From Streptomyces netropsis (GTDB taxonomy: Bacteria; Actinomycetota; Actinomycetes; Streptomycetales; Streptomycetaceae), in NCBI RefSeq assembly GCF_014203545.1, contig NZ_JACHJG010000003.1, forward strand, positions 434,001 to 498,000: a stretch of 64,000 nucleotides of DNA, given 5' to 3'. A program made the position numbers and the translations under genes. The notes beneath the pieces were generated by a model, which was not told the origin of the DNA, ran no database searches, and saw only the letters and a program-made list of their open reading frames with translations. Below, piece after piece: positions 1-9,112 of this stretch. Position 1 is the stretch's first letter. Each line of letters opens with the position of its first letter.

Positions 1-571
1 CGCCACCGGACGCGCCGTACCAGTCCAGGGACAGCGGGCGCAGCGCCCGCTCCAGGAGCGCGGAGACGAGGAGGAGGTCGGCGACCCGGGTGCCGTAGGC
101 GGCGGGGTGCGCGCCCGGTGCCCGGCAGGCTCGCTCCAGGGCACGGAGGGCCTGTTCGGAGCGGAGCGCGCCCGCCAGGCCGCCGATGTCGCGGGCCAGC
201 TCGGCGAGCCCGTACAGACCGTCGGCGAAACGGTACGCCAGGTCCGTCGACGCGAGCGGCCCCGGCGAGCTGATCGCCGCGACCAGTTCACCGAAGTGCT
301 CGTCGAACGCGCGCCGTTCACGCCGACCGTACGCGCCGTACGCGCGCGCCCCGGCCCGGGCGGCCGGTTCGCCCCACAGCGGGGCCGTGCGCACCCGCCG
401 CACATGGCCCGGGAGTTCGCACTGCCCGCCCCGCTCCTGACCGGCGCCTCGGCTCAGTGCGTAGATCTCGAAGTCGTGCCGGTCGAGCCCGCGGACCAGT
501 CGCTCGCACCACCGGCCTCCCTCGCCCGCGGTGTACGGGTACCCACCCTCGGTAAGCAGTCCAACGCGCAC
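1..571 (-). CDS. Glycosyltransferase, DUF3492/PelF-type N-terminus (partial)
   Basis: The first 190 codons of a leftward gene that continues beyond the window edge. From the GTG at 571 the protein begins VRVGLLTEGGYPYT and continues with GEGGRWCERLVRGL. This glycine-rich opening followed by a W-C-x-x-L-V-x-G-L stretch is typical of the DUF3492 N-terminal domain of PelF-like GT4 glycosyltransferases, which transfer sugars from nucleotide sugars. The catalytic C-terminal domain lies outside the window, so donor and acceptor cannot be inferred. The start is the first in-frame GTG and a weak GGGAG-like site lies upstream. Family assignment rests on the N-terminus only. Confidence 0.72.
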   Translation of the reverse strand, partial: MRVGLLTEGGYPYTAGEGGRWCERLVRGLDRHDFEIYALSRGAGQERGGQCELPGHVRRVRTAPLWGEPAARAGARAYGAYGRRERRAFDEHFGELVAAISSPGPLASTDLAYRFADGLYGLAELARDIGGLAGALRSEQALRALERACRAPGAHPAAYGTRVADLLLVSALLERALRPLSLDWYGASGG

Positions 572-647
572 GAGTGCACCCCCGTCTCTCCCTGATGGCC
601 ACGTCGGCAACCGCCGAACGGCAGCGGGAGCACGCTATGCGCGGTCC

Positions 648-685
648 CCGGTGGCGCGATGGACGGTTGTCCGTCGCGCCACCGG
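648..685 (-). terminator. Long hairpin downstream of the peptide transporter operon
   Basis: A 17-bp stem (arms 648-664 and 669-685, one G-T wobble) closes a four-base GGTT loop. It lies about 50 bp past the stop of the fused ATPase gene and before the glycosyltransferase start, so it most likely ends the leftward operon. There is no T-run, which is usual for Streptomyces terminators. Confidence 0.75.
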
Positions 686-733
686 AAGGGGTGAACGCAC
701 GTGACTTTCCGGGAGATGCGGCGTTACTCCGCG

Positions 734-2392
734 CTATGCGGCGGCTCCCGCCGGTTCGAGCAGGGGTACGGCCGCCAGCAGACCCTGGGTGTAGGGGTCC
801 CGGGGCTGCTCGTAGACGGAGTCGGCGGGCCCCTCCTCGACGATCCGCCCGCCGCGCATCACGACCAGCCGGTCGCTGACCTGCCGCACCACGGCGAGGT
901 CGTGCGCGATGAAGACGAGCGCCAGCCCCAGGTCGCGCTGCAACTCGCCGAGCAGCCGTACGACCTGTGCCTGGGTGGTGACGTCCAGGGCGGAGACGGG
1001 CTCGTCGCAGACGATCAGCCTGGGCTCGGGCGCCAGCGCCCGGGCGATGCCCACGCGCTGGCGCTGGCCGCCGCTGAACTCGTGCGGATAGCGGTGGTAC
1101 GCGCCGGGGTCGAGCCCAACCCGCTCCAGCAGTTCCCGCACCCGCGCGACGATCTCGGCGTCGCCCAGCTTCCCGGCGGCCCGCAGCGGGTCGGCGATCG
1201 ACTCGCCGATGCTGCGCCGGGGGTTGAGCGAGGAGACCGGGTCCTGGAAGACCATCTGCAGCTCGCTGCGGAAGGCCCGCAGCTCCCGCTCGCGCAGTGT
1301 CCCGATGTCACGGCCCCGGTAGCGCAGCTCCCCGCCGGTGGGCTCCAGGAGCCGCACCAGCATCCGGCCGAGCGTCGTCTTCCCGCTCCCGGACTCGCCG
1401 ACGACGCCGACCGTCTCCCCGGCCCGCACGGTCAGCGACACGCCGTCCACGGCGGTGACGGCCCGCTTGCCGCGTCCGAACTCCCGGCGCAGACCGGTGG
1501 CTTCGAGCAGGGCTGTGTTGTCGGAAGGGCCGCCGGAAGGGCCGCCGGAAGAGCCGACGCCGGTCGGCTTGCGGAGGACCGTCCGCCGTACGTTCACCCG
1601 GGGCACGGCCGCCAACAGGTCGCGCGTGTACGTCTCGTCCGGGGCGTCCAGCACCGTGCGGACCGGGCCGCGTTCGACCGCGCGGCCGTCCTTCATCACC
1701 AGCAGGTCGTCGACGCTGCCGGCCGCCACGCCCAGGTCGTGGGTGACCAGGATCAGGCCCATGCCGGTCTCCGCGCGCAGCTCGCGCAGCAGGTCGAGGA
1801 TCTGGGCCTGGACGGTGACGTCGAGGGCGGTGGTGGGCTCGTCGGCGACGAGGAGGCGGGGCTCGCAGGCGAGCGCCATGGCGATGAGGGCGCGCTGGCG
1901 CATGCCGCCGCTGAACTCGTGCGGTCGGGAGCGGGCGCGGCGGGCCGCGTCCGGGATGCCGACCCGGCCCAGCACCTCGACCGCCCGCGCCCGGGCGTCC
2001 CGCCGGGAGGCGCCCGGGCGGTGGACGCGGTGGACCTCGGCGATCTGGTCGCCGATGGCCTGGTACGGGTCGAGGGAGGAGAGCGGGTCCTGGAAGACCA
2101 TGGCCGCCGCCCCGCCCCGCACCCGGCGCAGTTCGGCGTCGTCCGCGGCCGACACGTCGTGGCCGGCGACCCGCACCGAACCGGTGACCTCGGCGCCCGT
2201 ACCGCGGTGCAGACCGAGCAGCGCGTACGCGGCCGTGCTCTTGCCCGAACCGGACTCGCCGACGATGGCGAGCGCCCCGCCGGGGGCGAGCTCGAAGGAG
2301 AGACCGTCGACGGCCCGTACGACGCCGCCCTCGGAGGGGAAGGCGACGGACAGGTCGGTCACGGACACCAGCGGCTGGAGGTCGGCGGTCAT
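734..2392 (-). CDS. Oligopeptide ABC transporter, fused dual ATPase (DppD-DppF type)
   Basis: A 552-residue protein with two complete ABC ATPase domains in one chain. Domain 1 has Walker A GESGSGKS at about 45-52, signature FSGGMRQR and Walker B LLVADEP. After a short Gly/Pro/Ser linker (GGPSGGPS, from a 12-bp repeat near 1522-1555), domain 2 has Walker A GESGSGKT, signature FSGGQRQR and Walker B LIVCDEP. It should energise peptide uptake through the two permeases upstream. The ATG at 2392 overlaps the permease stop by four bases (ATGA), indicating translational coupling. In most dipeptide/oligopeptide systems, including the second one in this window, the two ATPases are separate proteins. 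It is the last gene of the operon, followed by the hairpin at 648-685. Confidence 0.9.
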   Translation of the reverse strand: MTADLQPLVSVTDLSVAFPSEGGVVRAVDGLSFELAPGGALAIVGESGSGKSTAAYALLGLHRGTGAEVTGSVRVAGHDVSAADDAELRRVRGGAAAMVFQDPLSSLDPYQAIGDQIAEVHRVHRPGASRRDARARAVEVLGRVGIPDAARRARSRPHEFSGGMRQRALIAMALACEPRLLVADEPTTALDVTVQAQILDLLRELRAETGMGLILVTHDLGVAAGSVDDLLVMKDGRAVERGPVRTVLDAPDETYTRDLLAAVPRVNVRRTVLRKPTGVGSSGGPSGGPSDNTALLEATGLRREFGRGKRAVTAVDGVSLTVRAGETVGVVGESGSGKTTLGRMLVRLLEPTGGELRYRGRDIGTLRERELRAFRSELQMVFQDPVSSLNPRRSIGESIADPLRAAGKLGDAEIVARVRELLERVGLDPGAYHRYPHEFSGGQRQRVGIARALAPEPRLIVCDEPVSALDVTTQAQVVRLLGELQRDLGLALVFIAHDLAVVRQVSDRLVVMRGGRIVEEGPADSVYEQPRDPYTQGLLAAVPLLEPAGAAA

Positions 2393-3378
2393 CGCAGGGC
2401 CACCCTTCGGTCGGCGACGGCGTAGAGCACGTCCGCCACGATGTTGGCGATCACGACGGCGGCACCGGTGATCACCACGACGGCCACGACGACCGGCAGG
2501 TCGATGGTCTGTGTGGAGCGCACCAGCAGCTGGCCGATGCCGGGCAGGCCGAACATCATCTCGGTCAGCACCGCGCCGCCGAAGATCGACCCGAAGTCGG
2601 CGGCGGTCAGGGCGATGACCGGGGCCAGCGCGCCCCGCAGGGCGTGCCGCGCGACCAGCGACCGCTCGGGCACACCGTAGGCGCGGAAGGTGCGGATGTG
2701 GTCCTCGGCCAGCGTCTCCAGCGTGGAGCTGCGGGTGAGGCGCGCGTATTTGGCGGATTCGAGCAGGCCGAGCGCCACCCAGGGCAGCAGCATGTTCCAG
2801 GCCCACTGCTCGGGGTCCTCGGTCAGCGGTACGTAGGACGGGAAGGGCAGCCATTCCAGGTACGCGCAGAAGACCATCAGCAGCACCAGGCCGCTGATGA
2901 AGACCGGGGTGGCGGTGCCGGCGAGGGTGAGCCAGGTGAGGACCCGCTCGGTCGCCCCGCCGCGCCGCAGCGCGGACAGCAGACCGGTGCCGATGCCCAC
3001 CGCGAGCCAGACGACCATGGCGCCGACGGCCAGCGAGGCCGTGGCGGGCAGGCGCTCGACGAGCATGTCGGTGACCTGCTGGTTGTTCTGGTACGAGAGG
3101 CCGAAGCAGGGCGCGTCGCAGTGCAGCACGGCGGTGCCGGCGGAGTAGTCCTGTCCGGTGAACACGCCCTGCAGGAAGTGCCAGTACTGCACCAGGAGGG
3201 GGTCGTCCAGCGCGAGCTGCTCGCGGACCTGCCGGATCTGCTCGGGGTTGCAGCGCGGGCCGCACGCCAGGCGCGCGGGGTCGCCGGGCGCGACGTAGAA
3301 CGTCACGTAGACGACGGCCGAGAGCACGAGGACGACGGCGACCGCGCCCAGCGCGCGGCGCAGGAAGTAGGTGGTCAC
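2389..3378 (-). CDS. Peptide ABC transporter permease, DppB family
   Basis: A 329-residue inner-membrane permease. It starts with an N-terminal membrane segment after VTTYFLRR, has a large extracytoplasmic loop, then five further hydrophobic segments and the EAA loop region (ASVxP-like [12 protein letters not shown]...[12 protein letters not shown]). The loop carries two cysteine pairs (CGPRC and HCDAPCFG), also present in the other DppB of this window. GTG at 3378 is chosen because it overlaps the upstream permease stop and fits the family N-terminus; longer in-frame extensions lack family resemblance. It pairs with the DppC protein to form the peptide channel. Confidence 0.9.
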   Translation of the reverse strand: MTTYFLRRALGAVAVVLVLSAVVYVTFYVAPGDPARLACGPRCNPEQIRQVREQLALDDPLLVQYWHFLQGVFTGQDYSAGTAVLHCDAPCFGLSYQNNQQVTDMLVERLPATASLAVGAMVVWLAVGIGTGLLSALRRGGATERVLTWLTLAGTATPVFISGLVLLMVFCAYLEWLPFPSYVPLTEDPEQWAWNMLLPWVALGLLESAKYARLTRSSTLETLAEDHIRTFRAYGVPERSLVARHALRGALAPVIALTAADFGSIFGGAVLTEMMFGLPGIGQLLVRSTQTIDLPVVVAVVVITGAAVVIANIVADVLYAVADRRVALR

Positions 3379-4376
3379 GCCGTGCCTCCCGGACGGGACT
3401 TGCGGGATTCGCGGCCGCCTCTGCCGACCCGCAGCCGGGACGCCTCGCGCGGGTCGAGCGCGACGCGCACCCCGTCCGCGAGCACGGTGAAGGCGAGCGT
3501 GGTGACGAACAGCAGCAGCGCCGGCAGCAGTACGTACGTGGGGTCCGCGCGGAACCACGTGGTGGCCGTCGAGAGCATCTGCCCCCAGGAGGGCGTCGGC
3601 GGCTTCACGCCCACGCCGAGGAAGGACATGCTCGCCTCGATGACGATGTTGCTCGGCAGCAGGATGGCCGCATAGGTGATCACGGGCGCGGCGAGCGCGG
3701 GCAGCAGCTCGCGCCGTGCGACCCGCCAGGACGAACCGCCGGTCAGCCGGGCGGCCGAGACGTAGTCGAGCTTCTTCAGGCTCAGTGTCTGACCGCGCAC
3801 GAGCCGCGCCATGGGGCCCCAGGCGAGCAGGCCGATCGCGAAGACGAGCAGCAGCGGCCGCGGGAAGTCCGCGGGCACGACGGCCATCAGCGCGATGGCG
3901 AAGACGAGCAGCGGCATCGCGACCATGACATCGGTGAGGTGGCTGAGCGCACTGTCGACGAACCGGTTGCCGAGCGCGGCTGTCAGGCCCACCGCGAGGC
4001 CGATGAGCACCTGGACGACGGTGGCGCCGAGGGCGACGAGCAGGGAGACCCGGGCGCCGTAGAGGAGCCGTACGAACATGTCGCGGCCGGTGCCCGGTTC
4101 GACACCGAGCCAGTGCTCGGCGCTGATGCCGCCGAAGTCGCCGAGCGGCACTCCGCCGCGTGCGGAGTCGACGAGCGTGTCGTGGTAAGTGTTCGGGTCC
4201 TGGCCCTCCAGCGCGGCCAGCAGCGGCGCGGCGAGGGCGAGGAGGACGAGGAGACCCAGCACGGCGGCGGCCGCGACAGCGGACTTGCGCGCTGTCAGCC
4301 GCCGCCAGACCTGCCGGGCGCCGGTGGCGGGAGCGTCTCCCGCCACCGGTTCCTGGGTGATGAGGAGGTCCGTCAC
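3375..4376 (-). CDS. Peptide ABC transporter permease, DppC family
   Basis: A 333-residue permease with an N-terminal cytoplasmic tail (MTDLLITQEP-type), a first membrane segment near residues 35-55, and the BPD transport core with an EAA-type loop (SAARLTGGSSWRVARRELLPAL) followed by SMSFLGVGVKPPTPSWG, a DppC/OppC hallmark. The GTG start at 4376 overlaps the stop of the binding protein by four bases, and its own stop overlaps dppB. The four genes therefore form one tightly coupled operon transcribed leftward. Confidence 0.9.
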   Translation of the reverse strand: MTDLLITQEPVAGDAPATGARQVWRRLTARKSAVAAAAVLGLLVLLALAAPLLAALEGQDPNTYHDTLVDSARGGVPLGDFGGISAEHWLGVEPGTGRDMFVRLLYGARVSLLVALGATVVQVLIGLAVGLTAALGNRFVDSALSHLTDVMVAMPLLVFAIALMAVVPADFPRPLLLVFAIGLLAWGPMARLVRGQTLSLKKLDYVSAARLTGGSSWRVARRELLPALAAPVITYAAILLPSNIVIEASMSFLGVGVKPPTPSWGQMLSTATTWFRADPTYVLLPALLLFVTTLAFTVLADGVRVALDPREASRLRVGRGGRESRKSRPGGTA

Positions 4377-6100
4377 TTGACCGCGACCTGCGAGACGTCG
4401 AGGACGCCGGTCCAGTCGCTGATGACGACGTTCTTGACGCTCTTGCCGTAGAGGCGCTTGTAGACCGGGTGGAAGAGCGGCACGGTCAGCGACTGCTCGC
4501 CGATCTTGCGGTCGAGGGCGCCCCAGCGCTTGGCGGCGGCGTCGTGGTCGGTGACCTTGTTGATCTCGTCGATCTCGTCGTTGACCTTGGAGTCGTCGAG
4601 GCGGGAGGCGTTGTAGTTGCCCGCGCCCTCCTTGACGATCTGCCGGCCGTCGAAGATCGGCGCGAGGAAGGGGCCGCCGGAGGGCCAGTCGGCACCCCAG
4701 TGGGCGAGGAAGAGGTCCGGCTGCTTGTCGAGGCTGTGGGTCTTCTCGTCGTAGTCGTTGATCTCCAGGCCCTCGAGCTTGACCTTGATCCCGGCCTCCT
4801 TGAGCGCCGCCTGGACGGCGGTGGCGATCTCGGGGCTGGTCTCGAAGTCCTGGGCGGTGGAGTGCGTCAGCGTGATCTCCAGGCCGTCCTCGTGACCGGC
4901 CTCCTTCAGCAGCTCCTTGGCCTTGGCCGCGTTGCCGGTCTTCCCCGCCGGGAAGTGGTCGTACGGCGTGAAGCCGAAGGACTTCTGGTTCGGCAGGAAG
5001 GTCGTCGCCGGCTCGGCCAGCGAGGAGCCGCCCGCCGCGTTCACCACGCTCGTGCGGTTGATCGCGTAGGAGATGGCCTCGCGCACCTTCGGGTCGTCGA
5101 AGTGCTTCGCCTTGGGGTTGAAGGCCAGGTAGTTGGTGTAGCCGAAGTGGCCGGTGCCGACCCGGCCGGCGAGCTTCTTGTCGCCGGTGACCTGGGCGAG
5201 TTCGGCGGGGCCGAGGTTGGTGTCGGTGGTCACGGCGGCGGCGTCCGCGCCCTGGCCGCTGGAGAGGCGCTGGTTGATGACCGCCGAGGAGAGGCCGGAC
5301 TTGACCTCGATCCGATCGGGGTAGGCGTGCCGTTCCTTGTCGGTCTCCTCCGACCAGTGGGTGTTGCGCTCCAGCACCATCTGCTCGCCGTCGTTGGCGT
5401 TCTTCACGACCCTGTAGGGGCCGGAGGAGACCGGGTGCTCGGCGTACTTGACGCCGGTGTCCTTCGCCTTGGGCACGGGCGCGAACTGGGTGGAGGTGGC
5501 GAAGTAGGGGAAGTCGCCCTCGGACTTCTTCAGCTTGAAGACGATGGTCCTCGCGTCGGGCGTCTCGATCGAGTCGAGGCCCTTCTTCTCCTTGTACGGG
5601 CCCTGGTAGGTGTCGCCGCCGATCAGCCAGTCGCGCAAGTAGGGCGCGCTGCCGGAGAGTTCGGCCGCGAAGGAGCGCTCGACGCCGTACTTCACGTCGG
5701 CGGAGGTGATGGGCGAGCCGTCCTCGTACTTCAGCCCGTCCTTGAGCTTGTACGTCCACGACTTCGCGTCGTCGCTCGGCGTGCCGGTGTCCGTGGCGAG
5801 GTCGGGGACGACCTTGGTGCCCTCGGCGCCGTCCTCACGGTTGCGGGTGGTGAGGGTGCGGTAGACGAGCGAGGGGATGTTGCCGCCGCCGGAGGTGTAG
5901 AGGCGGGCGGGGTCGAACTGCTTCTGCGGCTGCCGGTTGAGGACGGTAAGGGTGCCGCCCTTCTTCGCGGAGCCCTGGGCTCCGCCGTCGCCCGCGGCGT
6001 CGTCGTTGCCCTCCGGGCCGCACGCCGCCGCGCCTCCGATCAGGACCACACTGACGGCGGCCGCGGCCACGCGGCGGGATATGACGGACATGTGACGCAT
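4373..6100 (-). CDS. Oligopeptide-binding lipoprotein, SBP family 5
   Basis: A 575-residue extracellular solute-binding protein that delivers peptides to the DppBC permeases. The N-terminus has basic residues (SRR), a hydrophobic stretch and a probable lipoprotein cysteine at position 27 (GGAAAC). The body has family 5 features: KKGGTLTV near the mature N-terminus, SWTYKLKDGLKYEDGSPITSADVKYG around residues 110-135, and SSGPYRV. ATG at 6100 is preferred over ATG 6091 because an AAAGG-like site lies 12 bases upstream of 6100. It is the first large gene of the operon, 148 bp after a leader-peptide ORF. Ligand specificity cannot be read from sequence. Confidence 0.9.
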   Translation of the reverse strand: MRHMSVISRRVAAAAVSVVLIGGAAACGPEGNDDAAGDGGAQGSAKKGGTLTVLNRQPQKQFDPARLYTSGGGNIPSLVYRTLTTRNREDGAEGTKVVPDLATDTGTPSDDAKSWTYKLKDGLKYEDGSPITSADVKYGVERSFAAELSGSAPYLRDWLIGGDTYQGPYKEKKGLDSIETPDARTIVFKLKKSEGDFPYFATSTQFAPVPKAKDTGVKYAEHPVSSGPYRVVKNANDGEQMVLERNTHWSEETDKERHAYPDRIEVKSGLSSAVINQRLSSGQGADAAAVTTDTNLGPAELAQVTGDKKLAGRVGTGHFGYTNYLAFNPKAKHFDDPKVREAISYAINRTSVVNAAGGSSLAEPATTFLPNQKSFGFTPYDHFPAGKTGNAAKAKELLKEAGHEDGLEITLTHSTAQDFETSPEIATAVQAALKEAGIKVKLEGLEINDYDEKTHSLDKQPDLFLAHWGADWPSGGPFLAPIFDGRQIVKEGAGNYNASRLDDSKVNDEIDEINKVTDHDAAAKRWGALDRKIGEQSLTVPLFHPVYKRLYGKSVKNVVISDWTGVLDVSQVAVK

Positions 6101-6248
6101 GACGGGGTACGCCTTTCGCGGAAGCGAGAAGAGGAGAGCGGAATGCACCCACGGAAGGCGGTCGGAAGAGCGCAGCGGAGCGCGCGGACCGCCCCCGGCG
6201 GGCGCGGCCCCGGAGGGCAACGCGGAAGTACGCGGGGGAAGGGCGGTC

Positions 6249-6341
6249 TCAGCGACAGAGGATGTCGGCGACTGCGTGCGCGGCCACGCCGATCAGCGCC
6301 AGCTCGAAGCCGGCGATCTCGGAGGCGTGGTGGTGCGACAT
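6249..6341 (-). CDS. 30-residue leaderless leader peptide ending in Cys-Arg
   Basis: An ORF below the usual gene-calling length: it begins MSHHHASEIAGF, has a hydrophobic middle and ends ADILCR. A -10-like CAATGT lies 7 bases before the ATG and TTGCCA lies 17 bases further upstream, so the transcript should begin at the ATG. It sits between that promoter and the peptide-transporter operon. The His-rich start, short length and C-terminal cysteine resemble, from memory, the Ms4533A-type cysteine-containing leader peptides of actinobacteria. A role as a translation-sensing attenuator of the operon is inference. Confidence 0.65.
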   Translation of the reverse strand: MSHHHASEIAGFELALIGVAAHAVADILCR

Positions 6342-6348
6342 GGCCAGA

Positions 6349-6377
6349 ACATTGAACGAATTTTCGGCCCCTGGCAA
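6349..6377 (-). promoter_or_regulatory. Promoter of leader peptide and peptide transporter operon
   Basis: On the minus strand TTGCCA (6377-6372) is separated by 17 bases from CAATGT (6354-6349), with the ATG of the leader ORF 7 bases downstream. Spacing fits a housekeeping-type promoter giving a leaderless transcript. Confidence 0.55.
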
Positions 6378-6466
6378 AGGTGTCTCAGAATCAGAGACCG
6401 AATGTCTCACGGAGCGAGAAAATAACGGGACGGTATACCCGCGTACGCCCGATCGCTCCCGGCCCG

Positions 6467-7876
6467 TCACCCGCCCTTGGGGAAGGGCCAGGCGTTGGGA
6501 CGGCACGTCACGCCGTCCGTGGTCAGGAACTTGGTCTGCTGCATCATCACCGGCGCGAGGGCGCCCTGCTTCTCGCAGGACTCGTGGTCGCGCCCGAGGC
6601 GGTGACCGACCTCGTGGTTGATCAGCATCTGCCGGTAGGCGTGCATCTGGTCGCCGTACGTCTGCGCGCCCTGCGCCCACCGATAGGCGTTGATCATCAC
6701 GCGGTCGGTCGCGGCGGAGTCGCAGGAGACGTTGTCCTGGGTGGTGTCCAGACCCGACTTGGCACACCACGTGTGCGTCGTGCCGGGGCTGGCCAGGGTG
6801 ACCACGAAATCGGCGTCCCCGGAGGGCACGCGCTCGAACGTCCGCTTGCCGCCGTGGCCCCAGCTGCGGTCGTCGTTGAGGGTCTTGTGCACGGCCTCGG
6901 CGAAGAGCGCCCCGTCGAGCGGCAGCCCCTTCTCCACGTCAACGCGGTAGCGCAGGACTTCACCCTTACCGGGGCCCCGGTCGTGGCCGCCCACGGACTC
7001 GAACGTGCCGGACGCCTTCGCCTTGGCGTCCAGCGGGTACTTCTTCGCCATCTTCTGGTCGTACGTGAGGGGGACGGCCGCACCGCCGTTCGGCGTGGGC
7101 CGGCTGTCGGAACGCGAGGCGGCGTCGGATCTGTGCCGCTCGACGTCCGCGGACCGCGCCTGGGCCTTGCCCTCCGCGGTGTCCTCGACCTGTCCCCCGA
7201 CGACGACGGCCAGCACGGCCGTCACCACGGCGGCGGCCACGCCGGTCACGGTCCGCGCCGGTCCGCCGGATCTCGGTACGGCGACCCGCCGGTTGCCACC
7301 GCCGCCCGTACCGCGCGGCGTGGGCAGCGGCGTCCGGTCGGGGTCGTCGGAGCCGTAGTCCCCGGAAGGGACGTACACCGGGGGGACGTACGCGGCGGGA
7401 GCGGGTGCCTGGCCGGAGGGGCCGGACCCGGAATTCTCATACACATCTGGATCATGCCCGGAAGATCCATGGCCATGGCCGTCGAACACAGTGGCGCCGT
7501 GCCCGGGAGGCGCATGGCCGTGCCCCGTGCTCCGGGTGCTCTCTCCGCGCTGCGGGCCGATGAATCCCCAGCCGAGCCCCGGCTCCGCCGGAACGGGATG
7601 CCCGCTCCTGGCGGACGGCCGAATGGCCTCACCCGCCGGGCCCCCGACGTGGTCCGCCACACCCGCGGCGTAACCCTGGCCGTCCTGATCGCGCCGGCCG
7701 CCCGGGCCGTCCTGGCCGGGAACGGCACGGTGGCGCACCTGGTCCGGTGACGGCGCCGCCGAGCGCTGGGCCGGCGGGCCCTGGCCGGCGGGTGCGCGCC
7801 TGCGCCCCGTACCGGGGGCGGTCGGCGCCACGGGCTCCTGTGCGGCCTGGGGGGCGCGTGCACTGTGTTTACCCAC
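6467..7876 (-). CDS. Membrane-anchored DUF3152 protein with zinc-protease motif
   Basis: A 469-residue protein. Residues 1-230 are low-complexity, rich in Pro/Gly/Ala, followed by one membrane segment (TVTGVAAAVVTAVLAVVVGG) and an exported C-terminal domain of about 200 residues matching DUF3152. Near the C-terminus it has HEVGHRLGRDH, an HExxHxxGxxH metzincin-type zinc site, plus several cysteines (WCAKSG, VSCDS, ESCEKQ, VTCRP) that could form disulfides. The start (GTG 7876, reading VGKHSAR) overlaps the preceding hydrolase gene by 8 bp and resembles the M/V-G-R/K-H-S start typical of streptomycete homologues. A metalloprotease role is plausible but unproven for this family. Confidence 0.8.
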   Translation of the reverse strand: MGKHSARAPQAAQEPVAPTAPGTGRRRAPAGQGPPAQRSAAPSPDQVRHRAVPGQDGPGGRRDQDGQGYAAGVADHVGGPAGEAIRPSARSGHPVPAEPGLGWGFIGPQRGESTRSTGHGHAPPGHGATVFDGHGHGSSGHDPDVYENSGSGPSGQAPAPAAYVPPVYVPSGDYGSDDPDRTPLPTPRGTGGGGNRRVAVPRSGGPARTVTGVAAAVVTAVLAVVVGGQVEDTAEGKAQARSADVERHRSDAASRSDSRPTPNGGAAVPLTYDQKMAKKYPLDAKAKASGTFESVGGHDRGPGKGEVLRYRVDVEKGLPLDGALFAEAVHKTLNDDRSWGHGGKRTFERVPSGDADFVVTLASPGTTHTWCAKSGLDTTQDNVSCDSAATDRVMINAYRWAQGAQTYGDQMHAYRQMLINHEVGHRLGRDHESCEKQGALAPVMMQQTKFLTTDGVTCRPNAWPFPKGG

Positions 7877-8855
7877 GGGGCGGGGCGCTCCGTTCAGAGG
7901 TGTTCGCGGGGGCCGCGAGGAGTTCGCGGAAGGCACGGGCCACCGCGTCCGGATCCTCCATCATGGCGACGTGGCCCGCGTCCAGCAGCGTCAGCAACCG
8001 CGAGTCACGGAAAGCCTTGCCCGCGCGGTGAGCCATGCGGTAGGAGACGAGCTGGTCGCGCGTTCCGTACACGAGCAGCGTAGGGGCAAGGACCTTCTCC
8101 GCCTGGCGCCACAGCGAGTGCTGGCCGCCCAGGGTGTACGCGTCGACGATGCCGCGCGCCGAGCGCGCCATGACGTCCCAGAAGTACGGCAGCTCCAGTC
8201 GGCGCTCGTACTCCGCGACCGCCAGGGCGAACCCTTCCGGCGTCACCCGCGCGGGGTCGCCGTAACAGAGCGCCAGCACCTCGCGGGTACGTCGCTCGGG
8301 TGTCCAGTCCTTGGTCATCCGGGCGAAGAGCGAGACGATGCCCGGCACCGCGAGCAGCCCGGTCGGCACGGCCGTGCGCTGCGGGCGGAGCTCGGGCAGG
8401 GCGGGCGAGACGAGCGTGAGCGTGCGGACGAGGTCCGGCCGGACCGCGGCGACGCGGGTGGCGATCGCGCCGCCCATCGAATTGCCGATCAGGTGCACCG
8501 GGCCGCGGCCGGCCGCGTCGAGGTGGCGGATGACCACGCGCGCGTACCCGGTGATGGAGTAGTCGCCGTCGTCCGGCGGGGGCGAGTCCCCGAAGCCCGG
8601 CAGGTCCAGCGCCTCGCCGTCGACCGTGTCCGCGAGCCGCTCCATGAGCGCGGACCAGTTCTGCGAGGAACCGCCGAGTCCGTGGACGTAGAGCGCGGGC
8701 GGCAGGCCCGGCCGCGCGGCGGGGCGGGAGCGCACCGCGAGCGTGACCCCGGGCAGGGTCACCGTGCGCAGTTCCTCGCCCTCGCTGACCTGCGAGGACC
8801 GCGTGGGTGGCACCACGGGTACGGCGCGGGCGTCCGGCGACTGGGTCGATGACAT
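7869..8855 (-). CDS. Alpha/beta hydrolase
   Basis: A 328-residue alpha/beta hydrolase-fold protein. An oxyanion-hole type YVHGLGGSSQNW lies near residue 53, the nucleophile elbow is GNSMGG near 123-128, and DAGHVAMMEDPD near the C-terminus supplies the probable catalytic His. The substrate is unknown. TAACAT lies 7 bases before the ATG, so the gene is probably transcribed as a leaderless mRNA. It overlaps the DUF3152 gene by 8 bp and the two are probably co-transcribed. Confidence 0.87.
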   Translation of the reverse strand: MSSTQSPDARAVPVVPPTRSSQVSEGEELRTVTLPGVTLAVRSRPAARPGLPPALYVHGLGGSSQNWSALMERLADTVDGEALDLPGFGDSPPPDDGDYSITGYARVVIRHLDAAGRGPVHLIGNSMGGAIATRVAAVRPDLVRTLTLVSPALPELRPQRTAVPTGLLAVPGIVSLFARMTKDWTPERRTREVLALCYGDPARVTPEGFALAVAEYERRLELPYFWDVMARSARGIVDAYTLGGQHSLWRQAEKVLAPTLLVYGTRDQLVSYRMAHRAGKAFRDSRLLTLLDAGHVAMMEDPDAVARAFRELLAAPANTSERSAPPRG

Positions 8856-9112
8856 GCGGGCAATGTTACGAGACGATCACGCCCGACCCTCTATGGCGGC
8901 CGTCACAGATCGCCTGGCGGCGGGAAGCCGCCTCTCCTAGGCTCATAACCACAAGGGTGTGAGGGGCCCGGAAAACGCCCGGAAATGCACGGGAGAATCA
9001 CGGGAGAACGCGGGAGAACACGGGAACGGCACAGCACGGATCAGCGCGGAACATCACACGGGACACCACGAACGACAAGGCTCGATCAGTCAGACCGGGA
9101 AAGAGGCTCCCT

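Noticed and set aside
734..3265. One 843-residue reading frame spanning both the fused ATPase and the following permease region
   Set aside because: Its first third is a shadow of the permease gene in another frame; the real ATPase start is ATG 2392.
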